A stretch of 64,000 nucleotides of DNA from Cryptomeria japonica (GCF_030272615.1 NC_081411.1:182734977-182798976); one strand, 5' to 3'; shown: positions 10,317-21,153, numbered from the stretch's first letter. Notes: generated by a model not told the origin, from the sequence alone. A program made the numbers and translations.

Positions 10317-10485
10317 CTCCCGGGACAGCAGGGTGTAAGGAGGATCAGGCCAGGGTGCTGGAAAAATGCAGTTTTTGGTGTCGTGAGCAAGTTTCGGGGT
10401 CTCCATTCAGGTTCAGTGTTGCATCGCCATCGTGAAGACCCAAATGTAGTTGAAATTTTAAGTGTCGCAATTTTAGGACGCTACA

Positions 10486-11180
10486 AAGATTAAGAAAAAA
10501 TGAGTCCCTTGATGATAAGGATCTTCCCTCCCAACCTATAAAAGAGGATATGAATAATGATGATATAAAAGAAAAATTTGCTACAAAGGATATTCCTTCT
10601 TCGTGTAACTCTCTCTTTTCTCCTTCCATGTGTCCTTATACTATACATTTTAAAGAAATTCATGATAATGGTCCTTGTTCAGAATTGAAATATTCTTATA
10701 GAAGTGGTTTTAATATAATCTCAAAAAAGATTAAAGTGGACAAGGAACTAGAAATTATGAACAAGGAATCTAAATCCCTATAAAACCTCCTTCATAAGCT
10801 AGTACTGAAGGCCTAGGACATCCTCATTATTCACCTATGGATGGTCTTCTTAAAATTCAAAGGTTTAAGGAGTATTTTGCAAGACATATAAATTATTGTC
10901 CATCTAAAGATGCTTCTTCCTTAAACAATACTTTTTGCTCATATCATCAAACCCATGATAATCATATCAATGATTGTCCAAAATTGTAGAAGGGAATACA
11001 AGAGCTCATTGATAACAAAACCATCAAAATCATAGAACACAATCCTCCTCCTTCTAGCTACCCTTTTCCTATATCTCAAGAGACAAAACATACTCCTATT
11101 GATGATCAAGAGAAATTAGCTATGAGAATATTTTGGAGATTCAAGTGTGATAAGAATGTTGTTTTTCCTTTCATTAGACT
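10486..11180 (+). pseudogene. G1 gag fragment, downstream part
   Basis: An acidic, Lys-rich frame is open from 10491 to about 10783, then continues with stops. Near 10930-10986 there is FCSYHQTHDNHINDCPKL followed by a stop, then GIQELIDNKTIKII. This matches G2 gag around its C-x2-H...C motif (FCQFHRQPGHDTEKC, then GKIQDLIDN). The second His of the knuckle is displaced by one residue, so zinc binding is doubtful. The segment is the C-terminal gag of G1, separated from its N-terminal part by G2. No pol follows. Confidence 0.65.
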
Positions 11181-11531
11181 TAATCAAAATTATAAGAATA
11201 AATAAGGTGATAAGCATTGTCTTTTTCATCATGGTTTTTCTTCAATATCTTGGAAATTGTAAAGCCTTTAAAGAATTTATCCAAGATCAATATGATTGAG
11301 CTCACATAGCTCTTACAACCAATTTTGCACTTTTTCTTGGTGAAGAGGTAGTGTAGCACTACATTCACCCTATAATCATGTTGATGCTCACCCTATGATA
11401 CTAGTATTTAACTTCATTGGGGGCCCTTTGTTATGAGTGCTGATGTTATTTCAATAACAAACATCTTAGGGCAGTAACATATCTTCTTCTTGTTTCATCA
11501 CTGGGGGGGAAGGACAATATACACATCTAAT

Positions 11532-11552
11532 TCTCTCTCTCTCTCTCTCTCT
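11532..11552. repeat. CT dinucleotide microsatellite
   Basis: About ten uninterrupted CT units inside G1. Confidence 0.9.
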
Positions 11553-12224
11553 TTGAAGATTATTTCTTCTCTAGAGTTGCATTTTGTATAACTTGATGTC
11601 TTTTCTTTCATTGAATATTCCTTCATGCGATTACATGTGTGTTCCTTGTTTAGGATATTTCTTTTCTTGAAGTAGTGCATTTTCTTATGTATATTCTCTC
11701 CTTGGAGGTTGTGCAATCCTTCTCATCATCCCTACACTTGGGGGCATTGATCTTTCTCCTATGATTTTCTATGAATCTACTTTTCCTTTGTTGAGTGGTG
11801 TTTTCTTATGATATGATGTCATTCCTTATGTAAAGTTTTTTTTTTTCTCAAGGATTCTCTCTTATGCAAGAGGTATGTATCCTTGACTACAACCTCTTCT
11901 TCACTTGGAAATGTATGTCTATTTTAGACAAACCCTTCACTTTTGGTCAAAAGTGTGTCATCCTTCATTAAGAATCCCTTTCACTTAGTAATGGGTTGAA
12001 TGTATGTATTCTTGTTCCCCTTCCTTTCTTTTGGATGATGGTGTTATTTTTGTTCAAGTAACTCATCTTGGAGGTAGATTCCTTTAGAGAAAATATATCT
12101 TCCCCTCCAAGGATTCCCTTTACATTTGTTGCAATATATCTCTTTTTTGACTATCTTGTCCTTGCTTGTAAATGTATTTCCTCTTTAGCTTGGATTTATG
12201 AACATTGCTACCTAAGAGGATATC

Positions 12225-12268
12225 TCCTTGGTGTTGAAGGTGTATATCCTTGGTGTTGAAGGTGTATA
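12225..12268. repeat. 22-bp perfect tandem duplication
   Basis: Two identical 22-base units starting TCCTTGGTGTTGAAGG, followed by the beginning of a third. Confidence 0.9.
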
Positions 12269-12376
12269 TCCTTGTTTCTAGATTTTCTAAGATATTAACA
12301 TAGGGCTATGTTGATATCTTAAGTAGGGGCATTGAATATCACCCTCTTTGTACAATATTTTACTATGTTTTTGCAA

Positions 12377-12738
12377 GTCTTATACAGGTTGTTCATTCTC
12401 CAAACCAAACAAAACAAAGTCTTACATGAGATGCTTCATGCCTGAAACTAGACACAACATTTTTATATATGTCTTATGTGGGGCACATAGTCTTACAACT
12501 AGAGAAAACAAAGCCTTATATGAGATGTTCCCAAAACTAGGCATATATTTGTCTTACATGGGATGTTCATTCGTGAAACCATACAAAACAAATTATTATG
12601 TGAGATGTTTCATTTTAAAAACCAAACACATTTTCATTTTTAATTCATGTCTTATACAAGTTGTTGCATGCTCAAAACTAGACCAAATAAAGTCTTATAT
12701 GGGATTCTTAACTCTTAATACCAGACAACAACATATTT
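12377..12738. repeat. Eight-unit degenerate tandem array inside G1
   Basis: Units of about 40-55 bp start with GTCTTATATGRGATG-like sequence and end with AAACTAGACAAAACAAA-like sequence. Most starts are preserved while ends drift. A 130-codon open frame across it (12348-12740) is a by-product of the repeat. Confidence 0.75.
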
Positions 12739-13326
12739 AGAAAGATCAGTGGAACTAGAAAAACACAACTAGACTATTTCGAGTCTCCCCCCTAACATGG
12801 ATCAACCAGCAAAATATAGGTAGCATATGGCTTCTATGTCCTTTGTTTTTCTTCCTCTCGTGGATCACCAAGCATAACCTAGTTTTCTAGCCCATGGAAT
12901 CCACATTTCTCGTTTCTTCTCCCTTTGAGATCATATCTTTTCTATTTTTTGTTCATGGCTTGATACATGATCTTTCTCTTTTTATGTGATCGCTTGTGTT
13001 CTTGTTATAGCATTCCGAGAATAATATTAGCAGTTGAGAAATTTTGATTATAGAGGTCTCTTTAGCTAGTTGACTTGGAACCTTTTTGGTTTTTGTGTTG
13101 TGTTTTCTCTCTTTTGTCTTTATTTATCTTTGTTTGGCTTTCTTTTTTGGCTTGGTCTTGTTTTATGTGTCCTTACATAAGATTGTGTCAAATAAGATCA
13201 TAATTTTAGGATCTTGGTTCCTTCAAATCAGTGATGTCTTATCTCCTTGTGATCTCACTCCTAATTGCTCATCTCTCTCATCTTTCTACTTTAAAATGAG
13301 TATTTGTGTAGGCTCATACTCTCATT
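12739..13326 (+). other. G1 region before the 3' polypurine tract
   Basis: T-rich sequence with no gene or repeat that I can support. Confidence 0.4.
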
Positions 13327-13341
13327 AAAGTGGATGCTAAA
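13327..13341 (+). other. G1 polypurine tract
   Basis: AAAGTGGATGCTAAA immediately before the 3' LTR start TGTAGC; the G2 equivalent is AAAGTGGGGGCTAAA. Confidence 0.75.
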
Positions 13342-13730
13342 TGTAGCATTATAAATTATCATTGAACCAATTTACACCTCATGTTTGTGCTTCCACTTTA
13401 GTGTGTCCTATCCTTATCCTCTCTCTAGGTTTGTGTAGGCTAGATTACCCAGATTTGATGTCATGTACACCCCTTGGTGGGCCCCACTATAGAATACCCT
13501 CTTCCCTAGCTACTTATTTTGGTCCTCTTTGTAGAAGGATAAATGTATTAAATTCCCTGGTTTGGACCAGGACATCCCAAAATTCCATGGTCTCTCTCTA
13601 ATGGGCCCCAATTTGAAATGGGGTAGGTTTTGTATCTCACTAATAACATTTGATTCTTGGCACTACACGTGACTGTTGGAGGTCAACCTAATCGGTAAAT
13701 TACCCAAGGAACCCTATATAAATTAGAGTA
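13342..13730 (+). repeat. G1 3' LTR, U3 part only
   Basis: Aligns with 565-970 of the 5' LTR through the TATA box (13715-13722), then similarity stops. The R and U5 parts have been lost or replaced. Confidence 0.7.
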
Positions 13731-14879
13731 CAAAATGAGATGTTATCATCTAATAGATTTTTATAAAGTGAGATGTTATCATCTAATAGATTATTCTCAT
13801 CTTATTTCTATGGTTTGCAATCATCTTTAATGTTTTTAATTTCAACATGATATGATGCCATTGGATGTGATTGAAATATGTAGAATAGGAGGAAGACCCT
13901 TTGTAATATTGTTTTGTACTTCTAGAGTCAGATTAACTTGTTCTTTTGAATATTTTAGCATTTCTTTGGAACCCATATAGAAGTGGCACATTTCAAAGAA
14001 GAGTCAATGGGATTGTTGAAAGCTTCTTTCTTATTCTTCTTTGGAGCATAAGGAGAAAAGATCATCATTGATTTGGTACATATATGAAGGAATGGAATTA
14101 TGTTAATATTTCATTATTTGTGGAGCATTATACTTATAAGTTGATTCTTTGTGGTAGACGAGTATTAGGAGGCAATGAAGACATCTTTATTTTCTCTTTG
14201 TTTGCCTTGCTAATTTTTTATTGATTATTTTATTGCACATGCATTTGTTAGAATTATTGAATTTTATCATTGTTAACATAAGGAACTTCTAGTAAAACCC
14301 GTTTATCTCAATAAAAAACATAAGGAAATTCTATTTGATGTTCCTTATCATTTCAGTCATAACAAATGTCCTTGAGAGGGACAACAAAATTCTCAAAGTT
14401 TGAAGTAGTTGTTTTGAAAATAAGTACATATGTATCTATTGTCACTTTCACAATTTTCTCTTGAAAAACATATTTTAAAATTGATGTATCATAGAGGGCA
14501 TCTTATTTAATTATTGTAACTAAGGTCTCCCAAGTAAAACACAAAATATAGATATTGAAGGAATTATATCAAAATTTTCATCCACCTTGTTAACCCGCAT
14601 GTCAAGAGAAAAGGCAATACTCCCCAAAGCATCCATAACAATGTTATTGGTTATGTGTAGAGAAACATGTAAATGTGTAAATTTTTTATGCTAAAATTTT
14701 AATTATACCAAACTATTTTATGCACATGTTATAACAATTGCTTAGATTAATGTGAATACCCTCACATTGTTGATCATGCATAAAACCATGACCATAAAGT
14801 GAACCATAATAAGTGTGGTTTAGGATCTCTGCATAAAATGAAATAATTGAAGGTACATAAGGAGGTGATTTTTTTTAAG
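13731..14879. other. Unassigned AT-rich DNA
   Basis: No gene recognised. A 24-bp unit (TGAGATGTTATCATC...) is repeated at 13736 and 13769. The rest may be degraded retroelement internal DNA belonging with the gag pseudogene to the right. Confidence 0.4.
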
Positions 14880-15990
14880 TAACAACTATAGATATTTTTC
14901 TAGAAATATAGGAAGAGGAAAAAACATTCTTTGTATCCATAGGGTATTTATTCATATCCGTCGCATTACTAGATCACGAGATCTTTGATTTCATGCTCAA
15001 ATACCATACAAGTATATGTGTGGTGTCCATTAAATCAATGAAAATTTTAAAATAATTATTCATTATAGCTCTTAGATAATCATCTAGAGGAATCTGATTT
15101 AGATTGATGGAATTAAGACTAACCCAATTATTAGGAAGCTTTGAAGAACATTATCTAAGATCTATAATTTTTCTAGGCCCTTGATGTTCTAATTATACAA
15201 AATCAAATGTGGTAGACATTTCATTGGAACTAGATTTCTAATATTCTTTCTTGTCATTTCCTTTTTGAAATGTATTATTCTTTTAACATGATGAAGTATT
15301 AAAGGAAGTGAGAGAGCCCCCATTATTTTGACTATTAGATTCAAATATAGTTGAATTTCAAGATATTTTACAAGCACACACAACTTTTTCCATATAAGTA
15401 TTGGAAGCTAATTCCATAGTCCTTAGTAGACTCATTATGTCTTTGGGAACATTTAGTTAAATTAGTTAGTTGTTTCTAATTCTATTTTGACACATAAGTA
15501 CTGTAATAAAGTGGTGGATAAAATAATAGATATAAATAGTAGGTAAGGATTAGAAGTATTCAAGGGCATAGTCCTTAGGGTTCATACAAATAATTTTGGT
15601 AAGATTTTATTTTCATATGTAATATCTAGACATGTATCATTATGTCCTTGGGAACACTTAGTTAAATTAGCTAGTTGTTTCCAAGCCTATTTTGACACAT
15701 AAGTATTGTAATAAAGTGGTTGCTAGCTTGACAAAATAATAGATACAAATAGGAGCTAAGGATTAGAAGTATTCAAGGGCATAGTCCTTAGGGTTCATAA
15801 TGATAATTTAGGTAAGATTTTATTTTCATATGTAGTAGCTAGACATGTATCAGTAAAAGCTCCTAGGTGACAGTTGTGACTAACATTACCATTATATAAC
15901 TCTAATATAGCTACAATAAAGCCAATGGGAAATGGGTGTGTAATAGCCTCAAATGAAAAATATGTGCTATGTGGAGAATTATACATAATA
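14880..15990 (-). pseudogene. Decayed gypsy-type gag
   Basis: On the minus strand, 15986-15795 reads into ELYNGNVSHNCHLGAFTDTC, which fits the start of a Retrotrans_gag domain (Y-x-G...H-L-x-x-F...C). Further along, another frame gives ALEYF-SLAPICIYYFVKLATTLL, fitting the (A)xxWFxxLPPxSIxSFxxLAxxF block of the same domain. The region between is duplicated (see 15432-15852) and carries frameshifts and stops. Beyond it the frame is Asn/Ser-rich and degenerate to about 14880. The LTRs of the parent element were not found. Identity as gag is inferred from these two motif blocks only. Confidence 0.55.
15432..15852. repeat. 205-bp tandem duplication within the gag pseudogene
   Basis: Copy 1 is 15432-15636, copy 2 is 15637-15852. 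Both begin TCATTATGTC and end near TAGACATGTATCA. The second copy has about ten extra bases (CTAGCTTGAC region). The duplication covers the central gag domain. Confidence 0.9.
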
Positions 15991-16435
15991 GAGTTAGAGC
16001 TACAATTTTATTTTTGATTTGATCAAATTACTTCACTAGAGTATTGAAGGTTGAGAAACACGAGGAGTGGTATGATAAGCATGTGTAGAATGAAGGATGT
16101 CTAAAAAGAGTGAGAGGTAAGAGAGAATGAAATACAAGTGATAGGAAAATCACATTATAAACGCAGAGTTTTCATAGATAACAAGGAAGAAAGGTTCAAA
16201 AAATAGTGGTAGTACTTATATGGGTATGGGTAAACAATATCCAACTTTAAACTAAGAACTCTAGTTTGAATGTACATTATCTCAATACACATCCAAAAAA
16301 TATTTTTTAATTTCAACCTAAACATATACCTTATCTAAACCTTTTTTCAAATCCATTAAACTCAGAAGTTTTTCACTAATTTGTATGCTTAATTACAACT
16401 ATACAATTGTCTATGGTATAAAATATAAACTGCTT
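15991..16435. other. Unassigned AT-rich DNA
   Basis: Nothing supportable was seen between the gag pseudogene and the PPR pseudogene. Confidence 0.4.
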
Positions 16436-17243
16436 ATGAATATGTAGCTACATTTTGCATAAATGTCAACCAATACAGTTGCAACTGCCTAGGAGAAAAT
16501 TTCTATATCCTTTATGCTTTGTCGGATGTCCATACACTGTTCGAAAGCTCCCATTTGACACAGGCTGGGAAGATGCTGGCAAAGGTTGTAAAGTCCAGCA
16601 CTATACCTACCAATTACATTTTATTGCCAAGTCTTTAAAGCCTTTTCAAGAAATCCATTTTGTCAATATCTTGCGGTCAAGGCATTCCATGAGAATATAG
16701 TTTCTTTCAGGCATTCTGTCAAACAGTTCACGTGCCTTCTTAATGAGTCCACATTTTGTATATCTTGCAATAGTGACATTCTATCAAACAGTTTGAATCC
16801 CTTGTCTATGCTTACACTTTCTACATACACGTCTAGCAAGGCAGTTGCAGCTACAACATTTGACAAAATTCCTCTTCCTTTTATACGATGTTCCAAAGCT
16901 TCCATTTTCGCATAGGCTGGGGGAATGTTGGCAAAGACTGAGTCTGGCTTTACAACCTGTCAATGGCATTTTGGTAAAAGATTACTTCTTTGCATGCACG
17001 TCTAACAGGGTAGTTGTAGTTGCTCCCAATTTGGCACAGGCTGGAAGGATGATGGAAAAGCTTGTCCAGTCTGGCTTTACACCCTGTCAATCACATTTTT
17101 ATTGCAAATTTCTAAATCCATATAACAATTGCATCTGATCAAACAGTTCATGTGCGTTGTCTATGCTTCAACAGTTTGCATAAATGTCTACTCGAGCATT
17201 TCCAATTCTAATATCTAAAAGTAATGCCTCTTCCAGTATAGTT
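16436..17243 (-). pseudogene. PPR (pentatricopeptide repeat) gene fragment
   Basis: The minus strand contains at least four decayed PPR-type segments. From right to left they read RIGNARVDIYANC near 17200; GVKPDWTSFSIILPACAKLGA near 17050; KPDSVFANIPPAYAKMEALEH, then VVAATALLDVYVES and GFKLFDRM, near 16950-16770; and LDFTTFASIFPACVKMG near 16580, then VATVLVDIYAK. These match the plant PLS-class pattern (KPDxxTFxxxLPACAxLGALExG...NVxVxTALVDMYAKCGSIxxAxELFDxM). Such proteins bind organellar RNA. Stops, frameshifts and missing spacing show it is dead. The right end abuts the G3 LTR at 17244, so the fragment is truncated by that insertion. It is the only host-gene-derived coding sequence I recognise. 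Confidence 0.8.
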
Positions 17244-17825
17244 TGATGGATGGTTATCTCCCGTTCGTCCTTGGTTGTTGAGTTGAGTTGATGCCTACGG
17301 ATCCGTAGGACAGATGTAAGAGGTAAGGGAAGGGACAGGGGTATAGGGGTATTCTTCTATAAAAATCATTACCAATATGAAGAACATATGCAATAATTAC
17401 AACCAACACATAACAACACATTTAATTGATTTATCCACATCATCAAGTCTAAACATTCATATTAGGAGAGAGATATGATAAAAATTATATTACTCAACAT
17501 GATTTCATTGCATCTCAAAATCATGTATGATATAAACCATGTGCATAAATATATTATAGAAAGACAACCATATCACACCAAATAAGAAGGTAACCAATAT
17601 GAAAGATCCATGAGCAACATAGAATAAAGGGGTTCGCATAAGACATCTAACATAAGTAGTATGATAAAAATGGGTGTTCACTCACACCCTAACCATCTAA
17701 AGTATAACATCACATAATCTAGCATAATATCTATAACTTGAAATAAAAACATCCATAGCATAATACTTATTACCATAACCCTGCTAAAAGCCACCACTAT
17801 GTGGTAATTGAGGAAGGGCCTGACA
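17244..17825 (-). repeat. G3 3' LTR (gypsy), minus orientation
   Basis: In element orientation it begins TGTCAGGCCC directly after the polypurine tract and ends CATCCATCA next to PPR-like sequence. The right border is firm; the left border is inferred from the end of PPR similarity and the TG...CA rule. The 5' partner is not in the window. Confidence 0.55.
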
Positions 17826-17837
17826 TCCTCCCCCCTA
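17826..17837 (-). other. G3 polypurine tract
   Basis: TAGGGGGGAGGA on the minus strand between the end of the pol frame and the LTR start TGTCAGG, a common arrangement in Del/Tekay-type gypsy elements. Confidence 0.7.
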
Positions 17838-20773
17838 AGAATGGGCTTCCTCTTGGAAGTCCTCAAATTGGTGAGGATACTATGCCCTCATCTAGAAGGT
17901 TTCCTCCCAAGTAGCTAACGCCTCATCATAACTATCCATTGCATCTTTACCTAGTCCAATGCGTGCTCGTGAAGAGCTAGGGGTCTTCATGCGAAGATTT
18001 GGAATGGCTCCAATCCTAGCTATTCTCCCTCTTGCACCTATAAGGAGGTGCAATCCAAAATATGAAAACTATCACAAACATAACGCCTCAACATAGAAAC
18101 ATGAAGCAGATTGTGGATGTGTGACAGCCTAGGTGGCAAGGCTAGAAAATAAGCTACATGACCAACCCTCTCAAGGATCTCAAAAGATCCCACAAATCAA
18201 GGTCCTAGCTTAGAGAATTTTCCATAATGGATAGGACTCTTATGAGGTCTCACTCTCAAGAAAACATGATCTCCACGTCAAAGTTGCAATCAACCCTCCT
18301 TTCCTCTGCATACTTCTTATGTCTATCCTGAGTCTGATTTAGTCTCTATCTAATTAGAGCAACCTATTTCTCCATATCATGTACCATCTTAGAACTAAGA
18401 GAAACTCTATCCTCCAGTTGGTCCCAACTCTATGGATTCCTACAAGGTCTACCATAAATTGCTTGATATGCTTCCATGTCAAGAGAAGTGTGCTAAATGT
18501 TATTATAATCAAAATCAACCAACATAATATAATCCTTCCACATAGACTATTGATCCATCACATACATCCTTAGCATGTCTTATAATTCTTGATCCACCCT
18601 CTTTGTCTATCGATTAAATTCAACATGATACACCATACTGAAGTTCAACTGGATGCCCATATCCTATTGCAATGAAGTCCAAAATGCCAAAGTAAACACT
18701 GGATTCCTATCTAATATGATCTTATGAGACGATCCATGAAGTTTAATAATATATATAAAGAAAGTTTGTGCCACAACTGATGTTGTATATGAAAAGTTGA
18801 CCGAAGAAAAATGTGCAATCTTGGTTAACTAATCCATCATCAACATAATGAAATCATGGCGTCGAGTAGATATAGGAAAACTAACTATGAAGTGCATAGA
18901 GATGGTATCCCATTTCCAGTCTTGTATCAAGTGAGGTTAGAGGAGACTTGCTAGATGGTGATGCTCTCTGCCTTCACTTGCTGACATTCTGAATAGTTGA
19001 TAACAAACTTGGTGATATCTTGTCACATACTAGCCTAATAGTATACCTGGTGGAGGTCTACATACATTTTCTTAACCCTAGGGTGTGTTGCATATGGTGC
19101 TCGATGGGCCTCAGTCAATATCAAAGTATGGATTTCAGCATCATGTAGAATGCAGATTTGTCCCCTATGTCGCAATAAACCATCAAAATTCAAAGTATAT
19201 CCTGAATACTTTTCCTCCAATGCCCCATCTAATTGAATTTGTTGTTGAACCTGTCTTTATCACTCATCCTATGGCAATAGCCTTAGTATATAGGACCTCA
19301 ATATCTAAACATATTTTCATAGCCATCAACTCATGGTGTTACCTTCTCAAGGCATCTACTACCACATTCTCCTTTTCTTTTTTTATATCGCACATCAAAA
19401 TCATACTCACATAGGAATTCCATCCATCGTTGTTATCAAGCAATTAAGTTGGGTTGTATGAAGATATACTGAAGACTATAGTGATTTGAGCACAACTCAA
19501 AGTAATGTCTAAGAAGAAAGTTTCTCCATTTGGTGAGGGCACATGAACTGTTGATGCGAGCTCCAAATCATGAGTAGGATAATTAATCTCATGGGTCTTG
19601 AGCTTGCGTGACTCATAGGTTGTCATCCTACCCTCCTGCATCAACACTACTCCTATACCATCCAAGGAAGCATCGATGAAAATTGCAAATTCCATATCAG
19701 GATCTAAGACTACTAAAATAGTAGCATTGGTGAGATGCACCTTGAGGGTGTAAAATGCCCTCTCACTTTGCTATGTCCAAGTGAACTTCTTCAGTTTCTT
19801 CTAAAGAGAAGTGATAGGATGTGATATCCACAAGAAGCCCTCTACAAACATCCAATAATATCTTACTAGTCCCATGATACTCCTCACCTTTGATATGTAA
19901 GTGGGTGCTAGCCACTCCACTATAGCCTACATATTCCCTAGATCAACTAGAATACCATCGCCCGATATCATGTGCCCAAGCTAGTGGATCTTTGTCTAAA
20001 AAAAGACTAGGTTGGCATAAAGCTAATGTGTCCTCAAACACTATAATTCCTAATACAAATGCTCCTCATGATCCTCTATGGACCATGAATATACCAAGAT
20101 GTAATCCAATAATATCACCACAAAATGATCTAAAAAGGTATAGAATACTCCATTCAGAAGACTCGTAAACATTGTAGGAGAATTAGTCAACCCAAAGGGT
20201 ACCAATAAAACTCATAGTGACCATAGCATGCTCTAAACACTCTCTTATGAATATTAGCCTCCAGAATCCTTAGCTGATGATATCTTGACTTAATGTCAAT
20301 CTTTGAAAACACTTTGGCCCCTTTGATCTAATCAAATAAATCATCTATTTGAGGAAGAGGGTAATGATTCATGATCATTAACTTTTTCAATAGGTGGTAA
20401 TCAATGTGAAGGTGGAGAGACCCATCCTTCTTGATGAAGATCACAGGTGCACTTGATGGGGACACACTAGGATGAATGTGACCCTTCTTAAGAAGCTTCC
20501 CTAACTAAATCTTGATCTTATTGAGCTCCATCTTGGGCGATAGTCCAGGTAACTCCAAATGAAAAACATTTGTAAACTCATAGAGAATGGGGTGATCATC
20601 CCAAGAAATATCTACTATACCATATTGTGTCTCCACTGACTTATCACTAATCATGATAGCAAACATATGACTTCCCTTATGCATACGCCTCTTAATCTGC
20701 AAGGCTGATATCATGCAAAGAGAAATTGGTCTGTGGATTCCCAAAATATTTTCTACTAATCCCAAGTCATCCA
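17838..20773 (-). pseudogene. G3 gypsy pol: RT, RNase H, integrase, chromodomain remnant
   Basis: Read right to left on the minus strand. Near 20570: HPILYEFTNVFHLELPG, the linker before RT. Near 20440-20240: [38 protein letters not shown] and RYHQLRI, RT motifs. Near 20080: LDYILVYSWS, at the YADD site. At 19740-19560: FAIFIDASLDGIGVVLMQEG and NYPTHDLELA, RNase H. At 19220-19035: ILTEAHRAPYATHPRVKKMY, the integrase HHCC region. Near 18250-18110: GDHVFLRVRPHKS, then FEILERVGHVAY, the integrase C-terminus. At 17950-17880: LATWEET and YPHQFE, a chromodomain-like tail. The order RT-RH-INT-chromodomain identifies a chromovirus, most like Tekay/Del. Many stops and frameshifts make it inactive. The element is cut at 20773 by the copia LTR C0. 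Confidence 0.85.
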
Positions 20774-21017
20774 TGTTAGCTTTTAGGCAGATCCTGAGAA
20801 AAAAACAATTAACAATTATATGTAGATTTGAATACACAAAAATATAGAAACATACACAACACAAATAACATAGAGATTTAGCGTGGTTCACCCAAGGTGG
20901 GTTACATCCACAAAACACATCCATCCAACCTTTTATTATTATCCAATAAAACGATACAATAATCACCACATACCAACAATCTCATACTCAGAGATTGATC
21001 AAGCTCCATGGCAAACA
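20774..21017 (-). repeat. C0: short copia LTR, minus orientation
   Basis: TGTTAGC...GCAAACA on the plus strand; 244 bp. On the minus strand it is TGTTTGCC...CTAACA with an internal GGGTGAACCACGC block. A polypurine tract (CCAAGTGGGAGAT on minus, 21018-21030) directly precedes it, so this is the 3' LTR of an element whose body extends right. Confidence 0.65.
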
Positions 21018-21153
21018 ATCTCCCACTTGGAGACTGATCTTGGATGCTAAAACCATCAAACATCATTGTCACATGATCCCACTAAAAAGTGTAACCAAGC
21101 TAACATTAAATTTTGATAACCATACTCCAAGTCCCAAAAACTGATAATCTAGA
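21018..21153 (-). mobile_element. C0 internal 3' remnant
   Basis: A polypurine tract and about 120 bp of 3' untranslated copia sequence, cut off at 21154 by the insertion of C1. No coding motif survives. Confidence 0.5.

Larger units (their letters stand above)
2565..10485 (-). mobile_element. G2: young non-autonomous gypsy-type element (TR-GAG-like)
   Basis: Two LTRs of identical length (1285 bp: 2565-3849 and 9201-10485) flank 5351 bp. Read on the minus strand, the order is 5' LTR (right), primer-binding site, about 1.16-kb leader, one 1141-codon gag-protease ORF, 3' untranslated region, polypurine tract and 3' LTR (left). There is no RT, RNase H or integrase. By eye I counted roughly 30-35 substitutions between the LTRs (about 2-3%), mostly transitions, so the insertion is recent relative to its neighbours. 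Flanking pentamers are AACAT (2560-2564) and AAGAT (10486-10490), a target duplication with one mismatch. The structure fits the class named TR-GAG: terminal repeats with only a gag region, which depend on another element for enzymes. Confidence 0.9.
9201..10485 (-). repeat. G2 5' LTR
   Basis: This promoter-bearing copy is adjacent to the primer-binding site. It carries the TATA box (10093-10101), the GC-rich 31-bp triplicate (10225-10316) and the hairpin motif (9569-9598). The small differences from the other LTR are mainly C/T and G/A changes, as expected after cytosine methylation. Confidence 0.92.
11181..12376 (+). other. G1 3' internal region, non-coding, T-rich
   Basis: No coding signal. 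It holds a CT microsatellite (11532-11552) and a 22-bp tandem duplication (12225-12268). This long pol-less tail is part of G1. Confidence 0.5.
565..13730 (+). mobile_element. G1: old gypsy-type LTR retrotransposon, split by G2
   Basis: The 5' LTR is 565-1762. A primer-binding site follows at 1766. The internal region is 1763-2564 plus 10486-13341, a polypurine tract lies at 13327-13341, and a partial 3' LTR begins at 13342. The two LTRs align clearly in U3, including the TATA box (phrases such as TTTTGGTCCTCTTTGTAGAA and GGGAACCCTATATAAA), but similarity stops near 13725. The 3' LTR is therefore truncated or replaced. Coding content is limited to gag remnants. No RT or integrase was found, so G1 was probably non-autonomous, like the related G2 nested in it. 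The 3' target duplication cannot be checked because the 3' end is lost. Confidence 0.8.

Noticed and set aside
2565-10485. Calling G2 a cellular gag-derived gene
   Set aside because: The ORF sits between paired LTRs with a primer-binding site, polypurine tract and target duplication, so it is an element rather than a domesticated gene.
12348-12740. 130-codon plus-strand frame
   Set aside because: It coincides with the eight-unit tandem array and its repeats in protein mirror the DNA repeats.
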